From: Streptomyces sp. ASQP_92
GTDB lineage: Bacteria > Actinomycetota > Actinomycetes > Streptomycetales > Streptomycetaceae
Length of the DNA stretch: 64,000 bases
Direction of reading: 5' to 3'
Assembly: GCF_025399895.1 (NCBI RefSeq)
Contig: NZ_JAODUA010000008.1
Location: forward strand, 186,001-250,000
Shown here: positions 1 to 8,336 of the stretch, piece after piece
Numbering within the stretch: the first letter of the stretch is position 1
Layout of the letters: each line of letters opens with the position of its first letter
The notes under the pieces: model-generated
Seen by the model: only the letters and a program-made list of their open reading frames with translations
What the model was told of the DNA's origin: nothing
Database searches by the model: none
Translations under genes and position numbers: made by a program

Positions 1-1
1 C

Positions 2-1456
2 GGCGTCACGCACGTCATCAACTACCAGTCGCCCGAGGAGGAGAAGACCTACCTCCACCGCATCGGCCGCACCGGCCGCGCGGGCAAGAAGGGCATCGCG
101 ATCACGCTGGTCGACTGGGACGACATCCCGCGCTGGCAGCTGATCAACAAGGCGCTTGACCTTAAGTTCCCCGACCCGCCGGAGACGTACTCCACGTCCC
201 CGCACCTCTTCGAGGAGCTGAAGATCCCGGCGGGCACGAAGGGCGTACTGCCCCGGGGCGAGCGCACCCGTGCCGGCCTCGCCGCCGAAGAGGTCGAGGA
301 CCTCGGCGAGACCGGTGGGCGCGGCCGCAAGTCCGCCGCCGCGGCTCCCGTCGTCACCGAGGAGCGTGCGCCCCGTACGCGCACGCCGCGTCAGCGTCGC
401 CGTACCCGTGGTGGTTCGCAGCAGGACGGCGCCGAGATCCCGGCCCCGGCCGCCGCTCCGGTCGCGGCCCCCGTCACGGAGGCCGTCGAGCCGGCGACCG
501 AGGCGCGCACGCCGCGTCGCCGCCGCCGTACCCGCGTGGGTGCGCCGTCGGCCGCGCCGCAGGCCGCCGCGGCACCGGTGATCGAGACCGCGCCGGTCGC
601 CGAGCCCGTCACCAAGGCGGAGCCGCGCCGTCGTTCGGCTCCGGCCGCCACGGTCGTCGCGCCCGAGCCGGTGAAGGCGGAGCCGCGCCGTCGTTCCGCC
701 CAGGCCGCCACGGTCGTAGCGCCCGAGCCCGTCAAGGCCGAGCCGCGCCGGCGCCGGGTGCGCAAGGTGGTCGACACGTCCTCCGAGGTCGGCTTCATGA
801 CGCCCGAGTCGGCGGCGCTCGAGCTGGCAAGGGCCGCGAAGGCCAAGACCACCGCGGCGATGACCGAGGTCGCGTCGGCTCCGGCCGCCGCGGTCACGGC
901 CGCCCCGGAGAAGCCGCGCCGCACGCGGACCAGGAAGGCCGCGGAAGCCGTCGTCGAGACGGTCGAGGCACCGGCGGTCGCCGAGGCCGAGGCACCTGCC
1001 AAGCCGCGTCGCACCCGCGCGAAGAAGGTCGCCGAGGCCGCCCCCGAGACGGTCGTCGAGGCCGCCACGGAGGCCGAGGCGCCGGCGAAGCCGCGCCGCA
1101 CGCGGGCCAAGAAGGCCGTGGAGGCCGTTGTCGAGACGGTCGAAGCACCGGCCGTCGCCGAGACCGAGGCCGAGGCACCCGCCAAGCCGCGTCGCACCCG
1201 CGCGAAGAAGGTCGCCGAGGCCGCCCCCGAGGCGACCGAGGCTCCGGCCGCGCCGCGTCGGACCCGGGCCAAGAAGGTCGCCGAGGCCGCCCCCGAGACG
1301 GTCGTCGAGGCCGCCACGGAGGCCGAGGCACCGGCGAAGCCCCGTCGTACGCGGGCCAAGAAGGCCGCGGTCGCCCCCGAGGCCGTCGAGGCCGAGGCCC
1401 CGGCGAAGCCGCGTCGCACCCGCGCGAAGAAGGCGGCGGCAGCGCCCGAGGCGTAG
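2..1456 (+). CDS. DEAD-box ATP-dependent RNA helicase, C-terminal part (5' end outside window)
   Basis: The frame is open from base 2, so the gene starts left of the window; 484 residues are visible. Residues 19-26 read HRIGRTGR, helicase motif VI of DEAD-box proteins, which contacts ATP and RNA in the second RecA-like domain. The RecA fold ends near residue 75. The remaining ~400 residues are a low-complexity tail rich in Ala, Pro, Glu, Lys and Arg, ending in seven PRRTR-containing repeats. Family knowledge: such helicases remodel RNA in ribosome assembly, decay and cold response, and basic tails often bind RNA. The tail is much longer than in E. coli homologues. A good terminator follows the stop. 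The call is firm; which DEAD-box paralogue it is cannot be told. Confidence 0.93.
   Translation, partial: GVTHVINYQSPEEEKTYLHRIGRTGRAGKKGIAITLVDWDDIPRWQLINKALDLKFPDPPETYSTSPHLFEELKIPAGTKGVLPRGERTRAGLAAEEVEDLGETGGRGRKSAAAAPVVTEERAPRTRTPRQRRRTRGGSQQDGAEIPAPAAAPVAAPVTEAVEPATEARTPRRRRRTRVGAPSAAPQAAAAPVIETAPVAEPVTKAEPRRRSAPAATVVAPEPVKAEPRRRSAQAATVVAPEPVKAEPRRRRVRKVVDTSSEVGFMTPESAALELARAAKAKTTAAMTEVASAPAAAVTAAPEKPRRTRTRKAAEAVVETVEAPAVAEAEAPAKPRRTRAKKVAEAAPETVVEAATEAEAPAKPRRTRAKKAVEAVVETVEAPAVAETEAEAPAKPRRTRAKKVAEAAPEATEAPAAPRRTRAKKVAEAAPETVVEAATEAEAPAKPRRTRAKKAAVAPEAVEAEAPAKPRRTRAKKAAAAPEA
907..1456 (+). repeat. Coding repeats: seven PRRTR(A/T)(K/R)K units in the helicase tail
   Basis: Seven copies of a basic 8-9-residue unit, mostly KPRRTRAKK, alternate with acidic or alanine-rich linkers such as VAEAAPE and VEAVVETVEAPA. 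The linkers vary in length, as expected from slippage or unequal crossing-over. The DNA is near-repetitive, so assembly errors or strain-to-strain length differences are likely here. The alternating basic and acidic blocks resemble the Lys/Ala-rich tails of actinobacterial nucleoid proteins. Confidence 0.85.
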
Positions 1457-1470
1457 CCAGCTCCACCCGA

Positions 1471-1506
1471 AACGGCCCGGCCCCCCGCGAGGGTGCCGGG
1501 CCGTTC
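1471..1506 (+). terminator. Terminator of the helicase gene
   Basis: The arms AACGGCCCGGC (1471-1481) and GCCGGGCCGTT (1495-1505) form an 11-bp perfect stem 15 bases after the helicase stop. No T run follows, as is usual in streptomycetes. Confidence 0.75.
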
Positions 1507-1552
1507 GCGTTCCAGGGCGGGGGCGGCCCGGCGGGGCCGATACGCTCTACTC

Positions 1553-2416
1553 ATGAGTAAGCCCCGCTCCCTCGACCTCCCGGCCCGTACCCGTGCGTAC
1601 CGACTCCGCACCCCGCGCCAGGAGTTCGCCGTGCTCGACTCGCGGCCCGAGGGGAGGGCGCTCGGGACGGCGCTGCTCGTGCCGGGGTACACCGGGAGCA
1701 AGGAAGACTTCCTCGCGCTCCTGGACCCGCTCGCGGACGCCGGGTACCGGGCCGTAGCGGTCGACGGGCGCGGGCAGTTCGAGAGCCCCGGGCCGCGCCG
1801 GACATCCGCGTACACCCCGCGTCAGCTCGGCGGTGACGTACTCGCCCAGGTCGAGGCCCTCGGCGACGGTCCGGTGCACCTCGTGGGGCACTCCTTCGGC
1901 GGCTTCGTCGCCCGCTCCGCGGCGCGGCTCGACCCGTCGGCGTTCCGCTCGCTGACCCTGCTCTCGTCCGGGCCGGGCCGGGTCGGACCCGATCAGCGCA
2001 CCAAGATCCGGATGCTCCGGGCGGCGCTGCCGGTCCTTCCGCCGTCGTGGGTGTGGGCGGCGACGGTGTGGCTGGACGGCAGGGACCCGGCGTACGTCTC
2101 CGACCCGCCCGAGATCGTGGAGTTCCTCCAGCGGCGCTGGTTCAGTACGCAGCCCGCCCAACTCATCGCCACGGGGCGGCAGTTGAGGATCGAGCCGGAT
2201 CGCACGGAGGGGCTCGCGCGGTTGCCGTTGCCGCTGCACGTGGCGTACGGGGAGGGGGAAATGGTGTGGACGGTGGGGGAGTTGGCGCACCTGGCGCGGA
2301 GTGTGGGGGCGCGGCATACGGTGATTCCGGGCGCCGACCACTCCCCCAACGTGTCGCACCCGACGGAGCTGGCCGCGGCCCTGACCACGTTCTGGTCCAC
2401 CACGCCCCACCCCTGA
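1553..2416 (+). CDS. Alpha/beta hydrolase (serine hydrolase fold)
   Basis: 287 residues. The nucleophile elbow GHSFGG is at 112-117 (Ser114), the oxyanion-hole region LLVPGYTGS at 41-49, and the likely catalytic His in GADHSP near residue 263. The expected acid after strand 7 lies in YGEGEMVW and may be Glu rather than Asp. There is no signal peptide, so it should be cytoplasmic. The substrate cannot be told from sequence; this size class includes esterases, lipases and C-C hydrolases. The ATG at 1553 is chosen because the fold starts soon after it and the upstream extension runs into the helicase terminator. It probably has its own promoter. A cluster of streptomycete repeats follows the stop. 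Confidence 0.88.
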   Translation: MSKPRSLDLPARTRAYRLRTPRQEFAVLDSRPEGRALGTALLVPGYTGSKEDFLALLDPLADAGYRAVAVDGRGQFESPGPRRTSAYTPRQLGGDVLAQVEALGDGPVHLVGHSFGGFVARSAARLDPSAFRSLTLLSSGPGRVGPDQRTKIRMLRAALPVLPPSWVWAATVWLDGRDPAYVSDPPEIVEFLQRRWFSTQPAQLIATGRQLRIEPDRTEGLARLPLPLHVAYGEGEMVWTVGELAHLARSVGARHTVIPGADHSPNVSHPTELAAALTTFWSTTPHP

Positions 2417-2454
2417 CCCGGTCCCACGAGGCTCCCCGCGGACCGTGCGGGGCC

Positions 2455-2875
2455 GCTCGCGCAGTTCCCCGCGCCCCCAGGTCACCTCGACAGCCCAGCA
2501 CCGGGCGTGCACGACTCCTCCCGCCTCGATCCACCGCGGACCGTGCGGGGTCACTCGCGCAGTTCCCCGCGCCCCTAGGCGGCTTCGACAGCCCCGCACC
2601 AAACGGTGCACCCCCTGCGGTCAAGAAACGCCCCCGCGCCAACCCCGCTACGAAGGGGCGCGGGGAACTGCGCGAGCAACCAGCGACGACCCGCACCCGA
2701 CCAACCGAACGGGCACCCCCCCAGGGGCGCGAGGAACTGCGCGACGAGCCGCCGACAACCCGCGGACAGACACAAACCCCACCACCCCAAGGGGCGCGGG
2801 GAACTGCGCGAGCAACCAGCGACGACCCGCACCCGACCAACCACAGGGGCCAAGGGGCGCGGGGAACCGCGCGAG
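2455..2875. repeat. Cluster of six streptomycete intergenic repeats
   Basis: This fills the gap between two convergent genes. The core CTCGCGCAGTTCCCCGCGCC reads forward at 2455 and 2553, and its complement starts at about 2653, 2723, 2789 and 2852. Forward copies lie left and inverted copies right, so the block can fold into long hairpins. The unit at 2653 recurs at 2789 together with its downstream flank. No coding region is believable here; open frames across the block are repeat artefacts. A role as a two-way transcription stop between the convergent genes is inferred. Confidence 0.8.
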
Positions 2876-2918
2876 TGACCGGTAAGCACCCGCACCCCAC
2901 CAGACCGGCGGTGCCCCC

Positions 2919-3845
2919 TCAGTACTGGGACTGGAGGTGCTGCCAGAACCCGTCCCGCAGGGCCCGCCGCAGGTCCGCGTGCCCGCGGAGGGAGCGCTGG
3001 AGGAGGCGTTCCGCCTCGATGAGGAGGTCCTGGTCGACGGGACCGGGCAGGTAGGGGTGGCCGGGCAGCAGGTCGGCCAGCGCGGCCCTCCCCCGCTCGG
3101 AGAGCCAGGTCGCGGCGATCCGCGCCCCCACGAACCGCACGTCCTCCCGACTCGGCGCCGGCCCGTCCTCGTAGAGCGTGACCGGCCGCCGCGTGACGTA
3201 CGGCTTGCAGAAGTCGAGGTCGAAGGTGCGCTGACTGTCGACCTCCCACAGCAGCGGCTCCGCCTGGTTGCGGCCCTCCGCCGCCTCGATGCCCCAGAGA
3301 TGGACGCGCGCCCCGTACCCCTGCGCGGCCTCGACGGCCGAGACGAGGTCCTCGTCGCCGCCGATCAGGGCCGCGTCACTGATCGCGCGGTGGCGGGCCA
3401 GGGACTCCAGGTCGGAGCGGATCAAGGAGTCGACGCCCTTCTGCTGGTTGTTGGCGTTGAGGTTGCCCAGCCGCACCTTGACGTCGGGAAGCTCCGCGAT
3501 CGACTGCTGCTCGGGGGTGTGGATGCGGCGGCGCGCGCCGTCGTACCAGTAGACGCGGAGCAGCCGGCTGTCCGCGAAGATCGTGCGCGCCTTGTCGATG
3601 AACGCGTCGATCAGGCCCTCCGCGTCGAGGTCGAAGGAGCGGCGGTCCTCGGTGCCGGTGACGAGGAGGCCGGCGGCCGCGTAGACATAGCCCGCGTCGA
3701 CGAAGATCGCGTGCGTGGAGGGCGTCTTCGCGACCTCGGCGAGCATGCGCTGGAGCAGCTCGTTGGTGGCGTCCAGCTTGCGGTCGAGCTGCGCGACGGG
3801 GTCGTGGGGCGCCCGCGCCGGTTGAGGTTCCTGGGAGTCGTCCAT
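2919..3845 (-). CDS. NYN-domain (PIN-like) nuclease-family protein
   Basis: 308 residues. After ~40 hydrophilic residues, part of them a probable coiled coil (LDRKLDATNELLQRMLAEV), comes a NYN/LabA-like domain. The first metal-binding Asp is in AIFVDAGY (Asp50) and the second acidic cluster is in LIGGDEDL. The C-terminal ~90 residues form a helical extension. NYN domains share the PIN fold and are predicted Mg2+-dependent RNases; in this family the RNA substrate is unknown. The ATG at 3845 is preferred over one 13 codons upstream because the alignable protein begins MDDSQ and the upstream residues are atypical. It is convergent with the hydrolase and monocistronic. Confidence 0.85.
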   Translation of the reverse strand: MDDSQEPQPARAPHDPVAQLDRKLDATNELLQRMLAEVAKTPSTHAIFVDAGYVYAAAGLLVTGTEDRRSFDLDAEGLIDAFIDKARTIFADSRLLRVYWYDGARRRIHTPEQQSIAELPDVKVRLGNLNANNQQKGVDSLIRSDLESLARHRAISDAALIGGDEDLVSAVEAAQGYGARVHLWGIEAAEGRNQAEPLLWEVDSQRTFDLDFCKPYVTRRPVTLYEDGPAPSREDVRFVGARIAATWLSERGRAALADLLPGHPYLPGPVDQDLLIEAERLLQRSLRGHADLRRALRDGFWQHLQSQY

Positions 3846-4120
3846 ACGCTTTCCATTGTCGGCTTCGTGACGCAGGGGGCACAACCGGGCACACGCGGTC
3901 GCCGTTTCCCCCGGTCCTTAGCAAATCGAAAAATTTCCTTAGCGTAGGGAATGTTTGCTGGAGGCAACCCGTTGAACCCTACGGAACGCGTTGCACATGA
4001 GTCACGCAATCCACATGTAACGGGCGGGCAACCGCCCCGACGCCTCGTGGGAGCAGGCTGTTAGCAGCCCCCCGCACCAGTAGTTCTCCTAGCAGGAGGA
4101 TCAGACGAAGGGAGAAGCCA
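3846..4120 (+). promoter_or_regulatory. AT-richer divergent region and long leader of the 50-aa gene
   Basis: The stretch around 3918-3960 (AAATCGAAAAATTTCC and neighbours) is unusually AT-rich for this chromosome and marks a divergent promoter zone. Downstream are a GGGCGG-GCAA-CCGCCC hairpin with a GNRA-type loop (about 4022-4037) and a CTCCT-AGC-AGGAG hairpin (about 4086-4098) just before the true GGAG ribosome site at 4111. I could not fix a -10/-35 pair with confidence. Confidence 0.4.
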
Positions 4121-4273
4121 ATGCGCTTCGAAATCATGCGCCTGGACGACGTCGACGGTACCGCCGTTGACAGCACCGTCGTGGACGCCGCCTCCGTCAA
4201 CCGGATTGTGCAGCAGGCCGCCGCCATGGGTCAGCGCATCTACATCCGCCCGACCGAATCCGCAGCCTCGTAA
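4121..4273 (+). CDS. Small conserved protein of 50 residues, function unknown
   Basis: The ATG at 4121 follows GGGAG at a normal distance (GGGAGAAGCCA-ATG), and the frame stops at TAA 4271-4273, followed by a perfect terminator, so this is a real small gene. The product starts MRFEIMRLDDVDG and ends RIYIRPTESAAS, with no Cys, no membrane segment and no signal peptide. Beta-strand-like ends flank a short alanine-rich helix (VNRIVQQAAAMGQ). I do not recognise a function. The leader is long and structured for such a small gene. Confidence 0.8.
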   Translation: MRFEIMRLDDVDGTAVDSTVVDAASVNRIVQQAAAMGQRIYIRPTESAAS

Positions 4274-4329
4274 CACGTTGAGGCAGTGCCCCGCGAGCCG
4301 ATGACCGGCCGCGGGCGCCGTATGTAGAG

Positions 4330-4363
4330 AGCGCCCCCGTACCGATGTGCGTACGGGGGCGCT
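4330..4363 (+). terminator. Terminator of the 50-aa gene
   Basis: A 13-bp perfect stem, AGCGCCCCCGTAC (4330-4342) with GTACGGGGGCGCT (4351-4363), with loop CGATGTGC, followed by a short T-rich stretch. It also lies downstream of convergent marC, so it may serve both strands. Confidence 0.88.
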
Positions 4364-4397
4364 TTGGCTTGTCCGGGGCTCAATCGGCTCCGGGGCC

Positions 4398-5003
4398 TCA
4401 GTAGGCGTGGATGACCTGGGTGACGCCGTTGATGATCTGCTGCACCGCGAGGGCGGAGAGCATCATGCCGGCGAGCCGGGTCACCAGGACGACGCCGCCG
4501 TCCTTGATGACGCGGATGATCAGCAGCGAGTACCGCATGGTCACGTACAGCACGCAGTGAATCGCGAGGATCGCCGCCCAGACCGAGACCTGCCCGGCGA
4601 CGGTGTCGTGGTTCTGGACCGCCAGGATCACCTGGACGATGGCGCCCGGCCCGGCGAGCAGCGGCATGCCGAGCGGCACGAGCGCGACGTTGACGTCCTT
4701 GGTCTGCTGGGGCTCGTCGGTCTTCCCGGTGAGCAGGTCGAGCGCGATCAGGAGCAGCAGCAGACCGCCCGCGATCATCAGCGCGGGGACGTCGATGTGC
4801 AGATACGTCAGGATCTGGTGGCCGACGAGGCCGAAGAGCGTGATCACTCCGAGCGCGACGGCGGCGGCCTGCCAGGCCATCCTGCGCTGGACCTTGGCGG
4901 CCCGGCCGGCCGTCAGCGCGAGGAAGATCGGCGTGATCCCGGGCGGATCCATGATGACGAACAGAGTGAGGAACAGGGAGCCGAAGACGGCAGCGTCGAA
5001 CAC
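4398..5003 (-). CDS. MarC-family integral membrane protein
   Basis: 201 residues, typical of the MarC/UPF0056 family. About six hydrophobic segments begin with FGSLFLTLFVIMDPPG; the DPPG turn after the first helix is a family hallmark, and the LGMPLLAGPGAI segment mid-protein is another. The E. coli relatives are not drug exporters despite the name; a transport role is assumed and the substrate unknown. The start is 5003. The gene stands alone between a terminator and the PHP gene, which lies upstream on the same strand with a 174-base gap. Confidence 0.9.
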   Translation of the reverse strand: MFDAAVFGSLFLTLFVIMDPPGITPIFLALTAGRAAKVQRRMAWQAAAVALGVITLFGLVGHQILTYLHIDVPALMIAGGLLLLLIALDLLTGKTDEPQQTKDVNVALVPLGMPLLAGPGAIVQVILAVQNHDTVAGQVSVWAAILAIHCVLYVTMRYSLLIIRVIKDGGVVLVTRLAGMMLSALAVQQIINGVTQVIHAY

Positions 5004-5177
5004 GGTGAGCCTTGCAAGTGAGGGGCGTACATGAAGGGGGCGGCCGGGGCGCTGTCGCGCGGGTCGGCCGGGCCCGTCCCCCCGGCCGCGCGGAAGGAGA
5101 ACCGGGCGGGCGTGTGAGGAGCGGGGATACGGGGGCGGGGCCCCGGGGGTCCGGAGAGGCGGGCTCTCCCTACCGGG

Positions 5178-6053
5178 TTACGGGCAGGTGGTTCCGCCCG
5201 CCCCCGGCACGGGGAAGGCCCCCGTGGCGCGGCGGGTGATCTCGCCGTAGATCTCGGGGTCGGTGGTGCACTCCCCGAGCCGTACGGTCTTGCGGCTGCC
5301 GTGGTAGTCGCTGGAGCCGGTGGTCAGCAGTCCGAGGTCGCCGGCGAGGGCGCGCAGCCGTTCCCGGGTGGGGGCGTCGTGGTCGGTGTGGTCGACCTCG
5401 ATGCCGTCGAGCCCGGCGGCGGCCAGTTCGGCTATCGCCGACTCGGGCACGACCCGGCCGCGCTTGACGGCGAGCGGGTGGGCGAAGACGGTGACGCCGC
5501 CCGCGGCCTTGACGAGCCGGATCGCCTCGAACGGGTCGAGCTCGTGCTTGCCGACGTAGGCGCGGCCGCCGTCGGCGAGCCAGTCCGGCACGAAGGCGTC
5601 GGAAACGGAGGCCACGACGCCGAGTTCGACGAGCGCCTCGGCGACGTGGGGGCGGCCCACCGAGCCGTCGCCCGCGATGCGTTCGACCTGTTCCCAGGTG
5701 ATGGGCACGCCCAGTTCCCGCAGCTTGGTGACCATCCCCTGGGCACGCGGCACCCGGTCGTCGCGCACGAGCTCGCGCTCGCGGGAGAGCTCGGGCTCCT
5801 CGGGGTCGAAGAGGTAGGCCAGCATGTGCAGGCCCACGCCGTCGAGGCGGCAGGAGAGTTCGGCGCCGGTCACCAGGGTGAGGTCGCGGTCGAGTCCCGG
5901 CAGCGCGGCGATGGCCTGCGCGTAACCGCGGGTGGTGTCGTGGTCGGTCAGCGCGATGACGTCCAGCCCGGCGGCGGCCGCGTTGCGGACCAGTTCGGCG
6001 GGGCTGTCCGTGCCGTCCGAAGCCGTGGAGTGGGTGTGCAGATCGATGCGCAC
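5178..6053 (-). CDS. PHP-domain phosphoesterase (TrpH/RNase AM-like)
   Basis: 291 residues starting at GTG 6053. The first metal motif is at the very N-terminus (IDLHTHS, then SDG), followed by IALTDHDT and a TGAELS strand; later metal ligands lie in VFAHPL and the final SDYHG. This order is that of the stand-alone PHP family, which includes E. coli TrpH/RNase AM, a 5'-3' exonuclease acting on RNA ends and short oligonucleotides. TGGAG lies 8 bases before the GTG. The longer frame adds 22 residues with no family similarity and was rejected. A cytoplasmic metal-dependent phosphoesterase is the safe call; RNA turnover is inferred. Confidence 0.88.
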   Translation of the reverse strand: MRIDLHTHSTASDGTDSPAELVRNAAAAGLDVIALTDHDTTRGYAQAIAALPGLDRDLTLVTGAELSCRLDGVGLHMLAYLFDPEEPELSRERELVRDDRVPRAQGMVTKLRELGVPITWEQVERIAGDGSVGRPHVAEALVELGVVASVSDAFVPDWLADGGRAYVGKHELDPFEAIRLVKAAGGVTVFAHPLAVKRGRVVPESAIAELAAAGLDGIEVDHTDHDAPTRERLRALAGDLGLLTTGSSDYHGSRKTVRLGECTTDPEIYGEITRRATGAFPVPGAGGTTCP

Positions 6054-6215
6054 GACGCGTACTCCAGGGCATAAGGGGCGGATCAGGGGACAGTCAAGGA
6101 TAACCGCCCGTCCGCACACCGCCGCCCGCCCGCGAGCGGGGCCCGCGAGGGGGCGCCGGGCGGCTCGCAGGGCCCGTCGCGAGGGGTGCTTGTGGAGTCC
6201 GTCGCCGGGGCGCGG

Positions 6216-6854
6216 TCAGGACAGGATGCGCGGGGTGAGGGCCCCGCACGGCAGCAGTTCGACCTCGGCGCCCGCGTCGCGCAGATCGGTCAGGACGAGT
6301 TCGTCGTACATGAGCAGCCCGGACTGTTCGGGCCAGACGATCGCCCACAGCCACAGGCCCCGCGCCTCGCCCGCGAAGACCGCGCGGTCGTCCGGGGTGC
6401 GGGTGACATGCCACAGCGGGGTGGGCCGGCCGGCCGCGAGGACCTTGGTGTGCGGGGGTTTGTCGACGCTCATGAACGGGCCGGGGTCGGGCCCCTCGAT
6501 GCCCGCGTAGCGCGCGCCGAGGCCGACGCCCAACTCCTCGGCGACCAGGATCAGCTCCCCGAGGCCGCCCAGCGGACCGGGGCCCGAGCAGGCGACGGCG
6601 GTCGCGCGGCCGCCGCTGCGGTCGTCGCCCGCGTAGGCGACGCCCGTGAACAGCCAGCCGACCGGCAGCGGCCAGGGCATCCACACGGGGACCTGCGCCC
6701 GGCGCACGACGACCTCCAGGGCCTCGACGCTGGGCGGCACCACGGGTTGCAGCGGATACACCGGTCCGTGCGCGTCGCACTGCCAGGTGTCGGCAAAGAG
6801 ACCGGGCGCCCTGACCCGGCCTCCGCACTTCGGGCAACTGGGTTCGCCCCTCAT
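6216..6854 (-). CDS. Zinc-ribbon protein of the DUF6758 type
   Basis: 212 residues. The N-terminus carries a knuckle CPKCGG (residues 7-12) and the sequence QCDAHG about 15 residues later, so three Cys and a His could bind zinc. The rest is rich in Trp, Gly and Pro (VWMPWPLPVGWLFTG; LWLWAIVWPEQSG) without clear membrane helices. I associate it with a conserved actinobacterial family of unknown function. It lies downstream of nothing on its own strand and is divergent from the MFS exporter; its start is 187 bases from that gene. Confidence 0.75.
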   Translation of the reverse strand: MRGEPSCPKCGGRVRAPGLFADTWQCDAHGPVYPLQPVVPPSVEALEVVVRRAQVPVWMPWPLPVGWLFTGVAYAGDDRSGGRATAVACSGPGPLGGLGELILVAEELGVGLGARYAGIEGPDPGPFMSVDKPPHTKVLAAGRPTPLWHVTRTPDDRAVFAGEARGLWLWAIVWPEQSGLLMYDELVLTDLRDAGAEVELLPCGALTPRILS

Positions 6855-6956
6855 AGGGCCCCACGGTCCTCTCCGGCCGTCGCCCCGTCAAGGACGATCA
6901 CCCGTCCGGAGTGCCGTCCGCCTGTCGGACCGGGCGTCCCCAAAAGTAGTTTCATC

Positions 6957-6986
6957 TTGCATTCTTTAGCCTGGCTAATTTATTGT
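6957..6986 (+). promoter_or_regulatory. Promoter of the MFS exporter with palindromic operator in the spacer
   Basis: TTGCAT (6957-6962) and TATTGT (6981-6986) are separated by 18 bases. The 13-base perfect palindrome TTAGCCTGGCTAA (6966-6978) sits exactly between them. A second imperfect dyad, TTGTATGTACTACACAA, overlaps the -10 and start region (6983-6999). The placement implies repression by a dimeric regulator that competes with RNA polymerase. No MarR or TetR gene lies beside it. Confidence 0.6.
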
Positions 6987-7040
6987 ATGTACTACACAAC
7001 GATCTTGTGCCCATCCTCCGAACGCGAAGCGGGAGCATCC

Positions 7041-8282
7041 ATGCGGCAAGGAAAGGACCCTCTCGACGACGGCGCGGGAACCGGGAGTCTGCTGCGTCAG
7101 CCCAAGGCGGTCTGGGCGACCGCGGGCGCCTCGGTCGTCGCCTTCATGGGCATCGGCCTGGTCGACCCGATCCTGCCCTCCATCGCCAAGGGCCTGGACG
7201 CCACACCCAGCCAGGTCTCCCTGCTCTTCACCTCGTACTTCCTGATCACCGCCGTCGCGATGCTGGTCACCGGGTTCGTGTCGAGCCGGATCGGCGGCAA
7301 GAAGACGCTGTTGGTGGGCCTGGCCCTGGTGGTCGTCTTCGCCGCGCTGGCCGGCACCTCGGACTCGGTCGCGGAGCTCGTCGGCTTCCGGGCCGGCTGG
7401 GGGCTCGGCAACGCGCTGTTCGTCTCCACCGCGCTCGCCGTCATCGTGGGCGCGGCGGCGGGCGGCAGCGCGGCGGCGATCCTGCTGTACGAGTCCGCGC
7501 TCGGGCTCGGCATGGCGTGCGGGCCGCTGCTCGGCGCGATCCTCGGCGACATGAAGTGGCGCTACCCGTTCTTCGGCACCGCGGCCCTCATGGCGATCGG
7601 CTTCCTCGCGATCACGGTGTTCCTCAAGGAGCAGCCCCGCCCCGCGCGCAAGACCTCGCTGCTCGATCCGCTCAAGGCGCTCGGCCACGGCGGGCTGGCC
7701 TCGGCCGCCGCCTCCGCCTTCTTCTACAACTACGCGTTCTTCACGGTGCTCGCCTTCACCCCGTTCGTCCTGAACATGTCGCCCTACAAGTCGGGCGGCG
7801 TCTTCTTCGCCTGGGGTGTGCTTCTCGCCGTGTTCTCGGTGCTGGTCGCGCCCCGCCTCCAGGAGCGGTTCGGCTCCCTGAAGGTGCTCGGCGGATCGCT
7901 CGTGCTGCTCGCCGCCGACCTGCTCGTACTCGGTTACGGCAGCCACACCACGGCGGTCGCCGCGACCATCGCCTCCGGCGCGTTCATCGGCCTCAACAAC
8001 ACCGTCTACACGGAGCTGGCGCTCGGCGTCTCGGACGCGCCCCGGCCGGTGGCGAGCGCGGGCTACAACTTCGTCCGCTGGTTCGCGGCGGCCGCGGCGC
8101 CCTACTTCGCGCCGAAGATCGAGGAGTGGAGCGACCTCCACATCCCGTTCGTGGTGGCGGCCGCCGCGGCGGTGGTCGGCGCGCTGATCGTCTGGGCCCG
8201 GCGCACCTCGCTCACGCACGAGGCGACCGAGCTGCGTCCGGCGCACGCGACGGAGGACGGGGTTTCTGTTTTCGCGAACTGA
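7041..8282 (+). CDS. MFS transporter (drug-efflux type)
   Basis: 413 residues with about 12 hydrophobic helices. The N-terminal half has VAFMGIGLVDPILPSIAKGL in helix 1, typical of drug:proton antiporters, and an SRIGGKKTLL loop between helices 2 and 3 that corresponds to MFS motif A. It probably exports a small molecule across the plasma membrane using the proton gradient; the substrate is unknown. The ATG at 7041 follows GGGAG. The frame extends far upstream, but that part overlaps the promoter. It is monocistronic and likely controlled by the palindrome in its promoter. A repeat block follows. Confidence 0.9.
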   Translation: MRQGKDPLDDGAGTGSLLRQPKAVWATAGASVVAFMGIGLVDPILPSIAKGLDATPSQVSLLFTSYFLITAVAMLVTGFVSSRIGGKKTLLVGLALVVVFAALAGTSDSVAELVGFRAGWGLGNALFVSTALAVIVGAAAGGSAAAILLYESALGLGMACGPLLGAILGDMKWRYPFFGTAALMAIGFLAITVFLKEQPRPARKTSLLDPLKALGHGGLASAAASAFFYNYAFFTVLAFTPFVLNMSPYKSGGVFFAWGVLLAVFSVLVAPRLQERFGSLKVLGGSLVLLAADLLVLGYGSHTTAVAATIASGAFIGLNNTVYTELALGVSDAPRPVASAGYNFVRWFAAAAAPYFAPKIEEWSDLHIPFVVAAAAAVVGALIVWARRTSLTHEATELRPAHATEDGVSVFAN

Positions 8283-8336
8283 GCGTTCTGGGTGGGTCGT
8301 TGGGGTGGCTGTTCGGCCGCGGGCCGTGCGGGGTTG

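Noticed and set aside
391..1815. Minus-strand frame with FLARVRRGFAGASAS-like repeats
   Set aside because: The repeats are the reverse complement of the helicase PRRTR tail, and the frame crosses a terminator and the next gene's start.
2606..2878. Small genes in the 2.4-2.9 kb gap
   Set aside because: All frames here consist of the GGGGCGCGGGGAACTGCGCG repeat translated in different phases, without a ribosome site.
6966..6978. Iron box (DmdR/IdeR operator) at TTAGCCTGGCTAA
   Set aside because: The iron-box consensus as I remember it is a 19-base dyad beginning TTAGGTTAGG; only the outer TTAG/CTAA agrees. Left as an unassigned operator.
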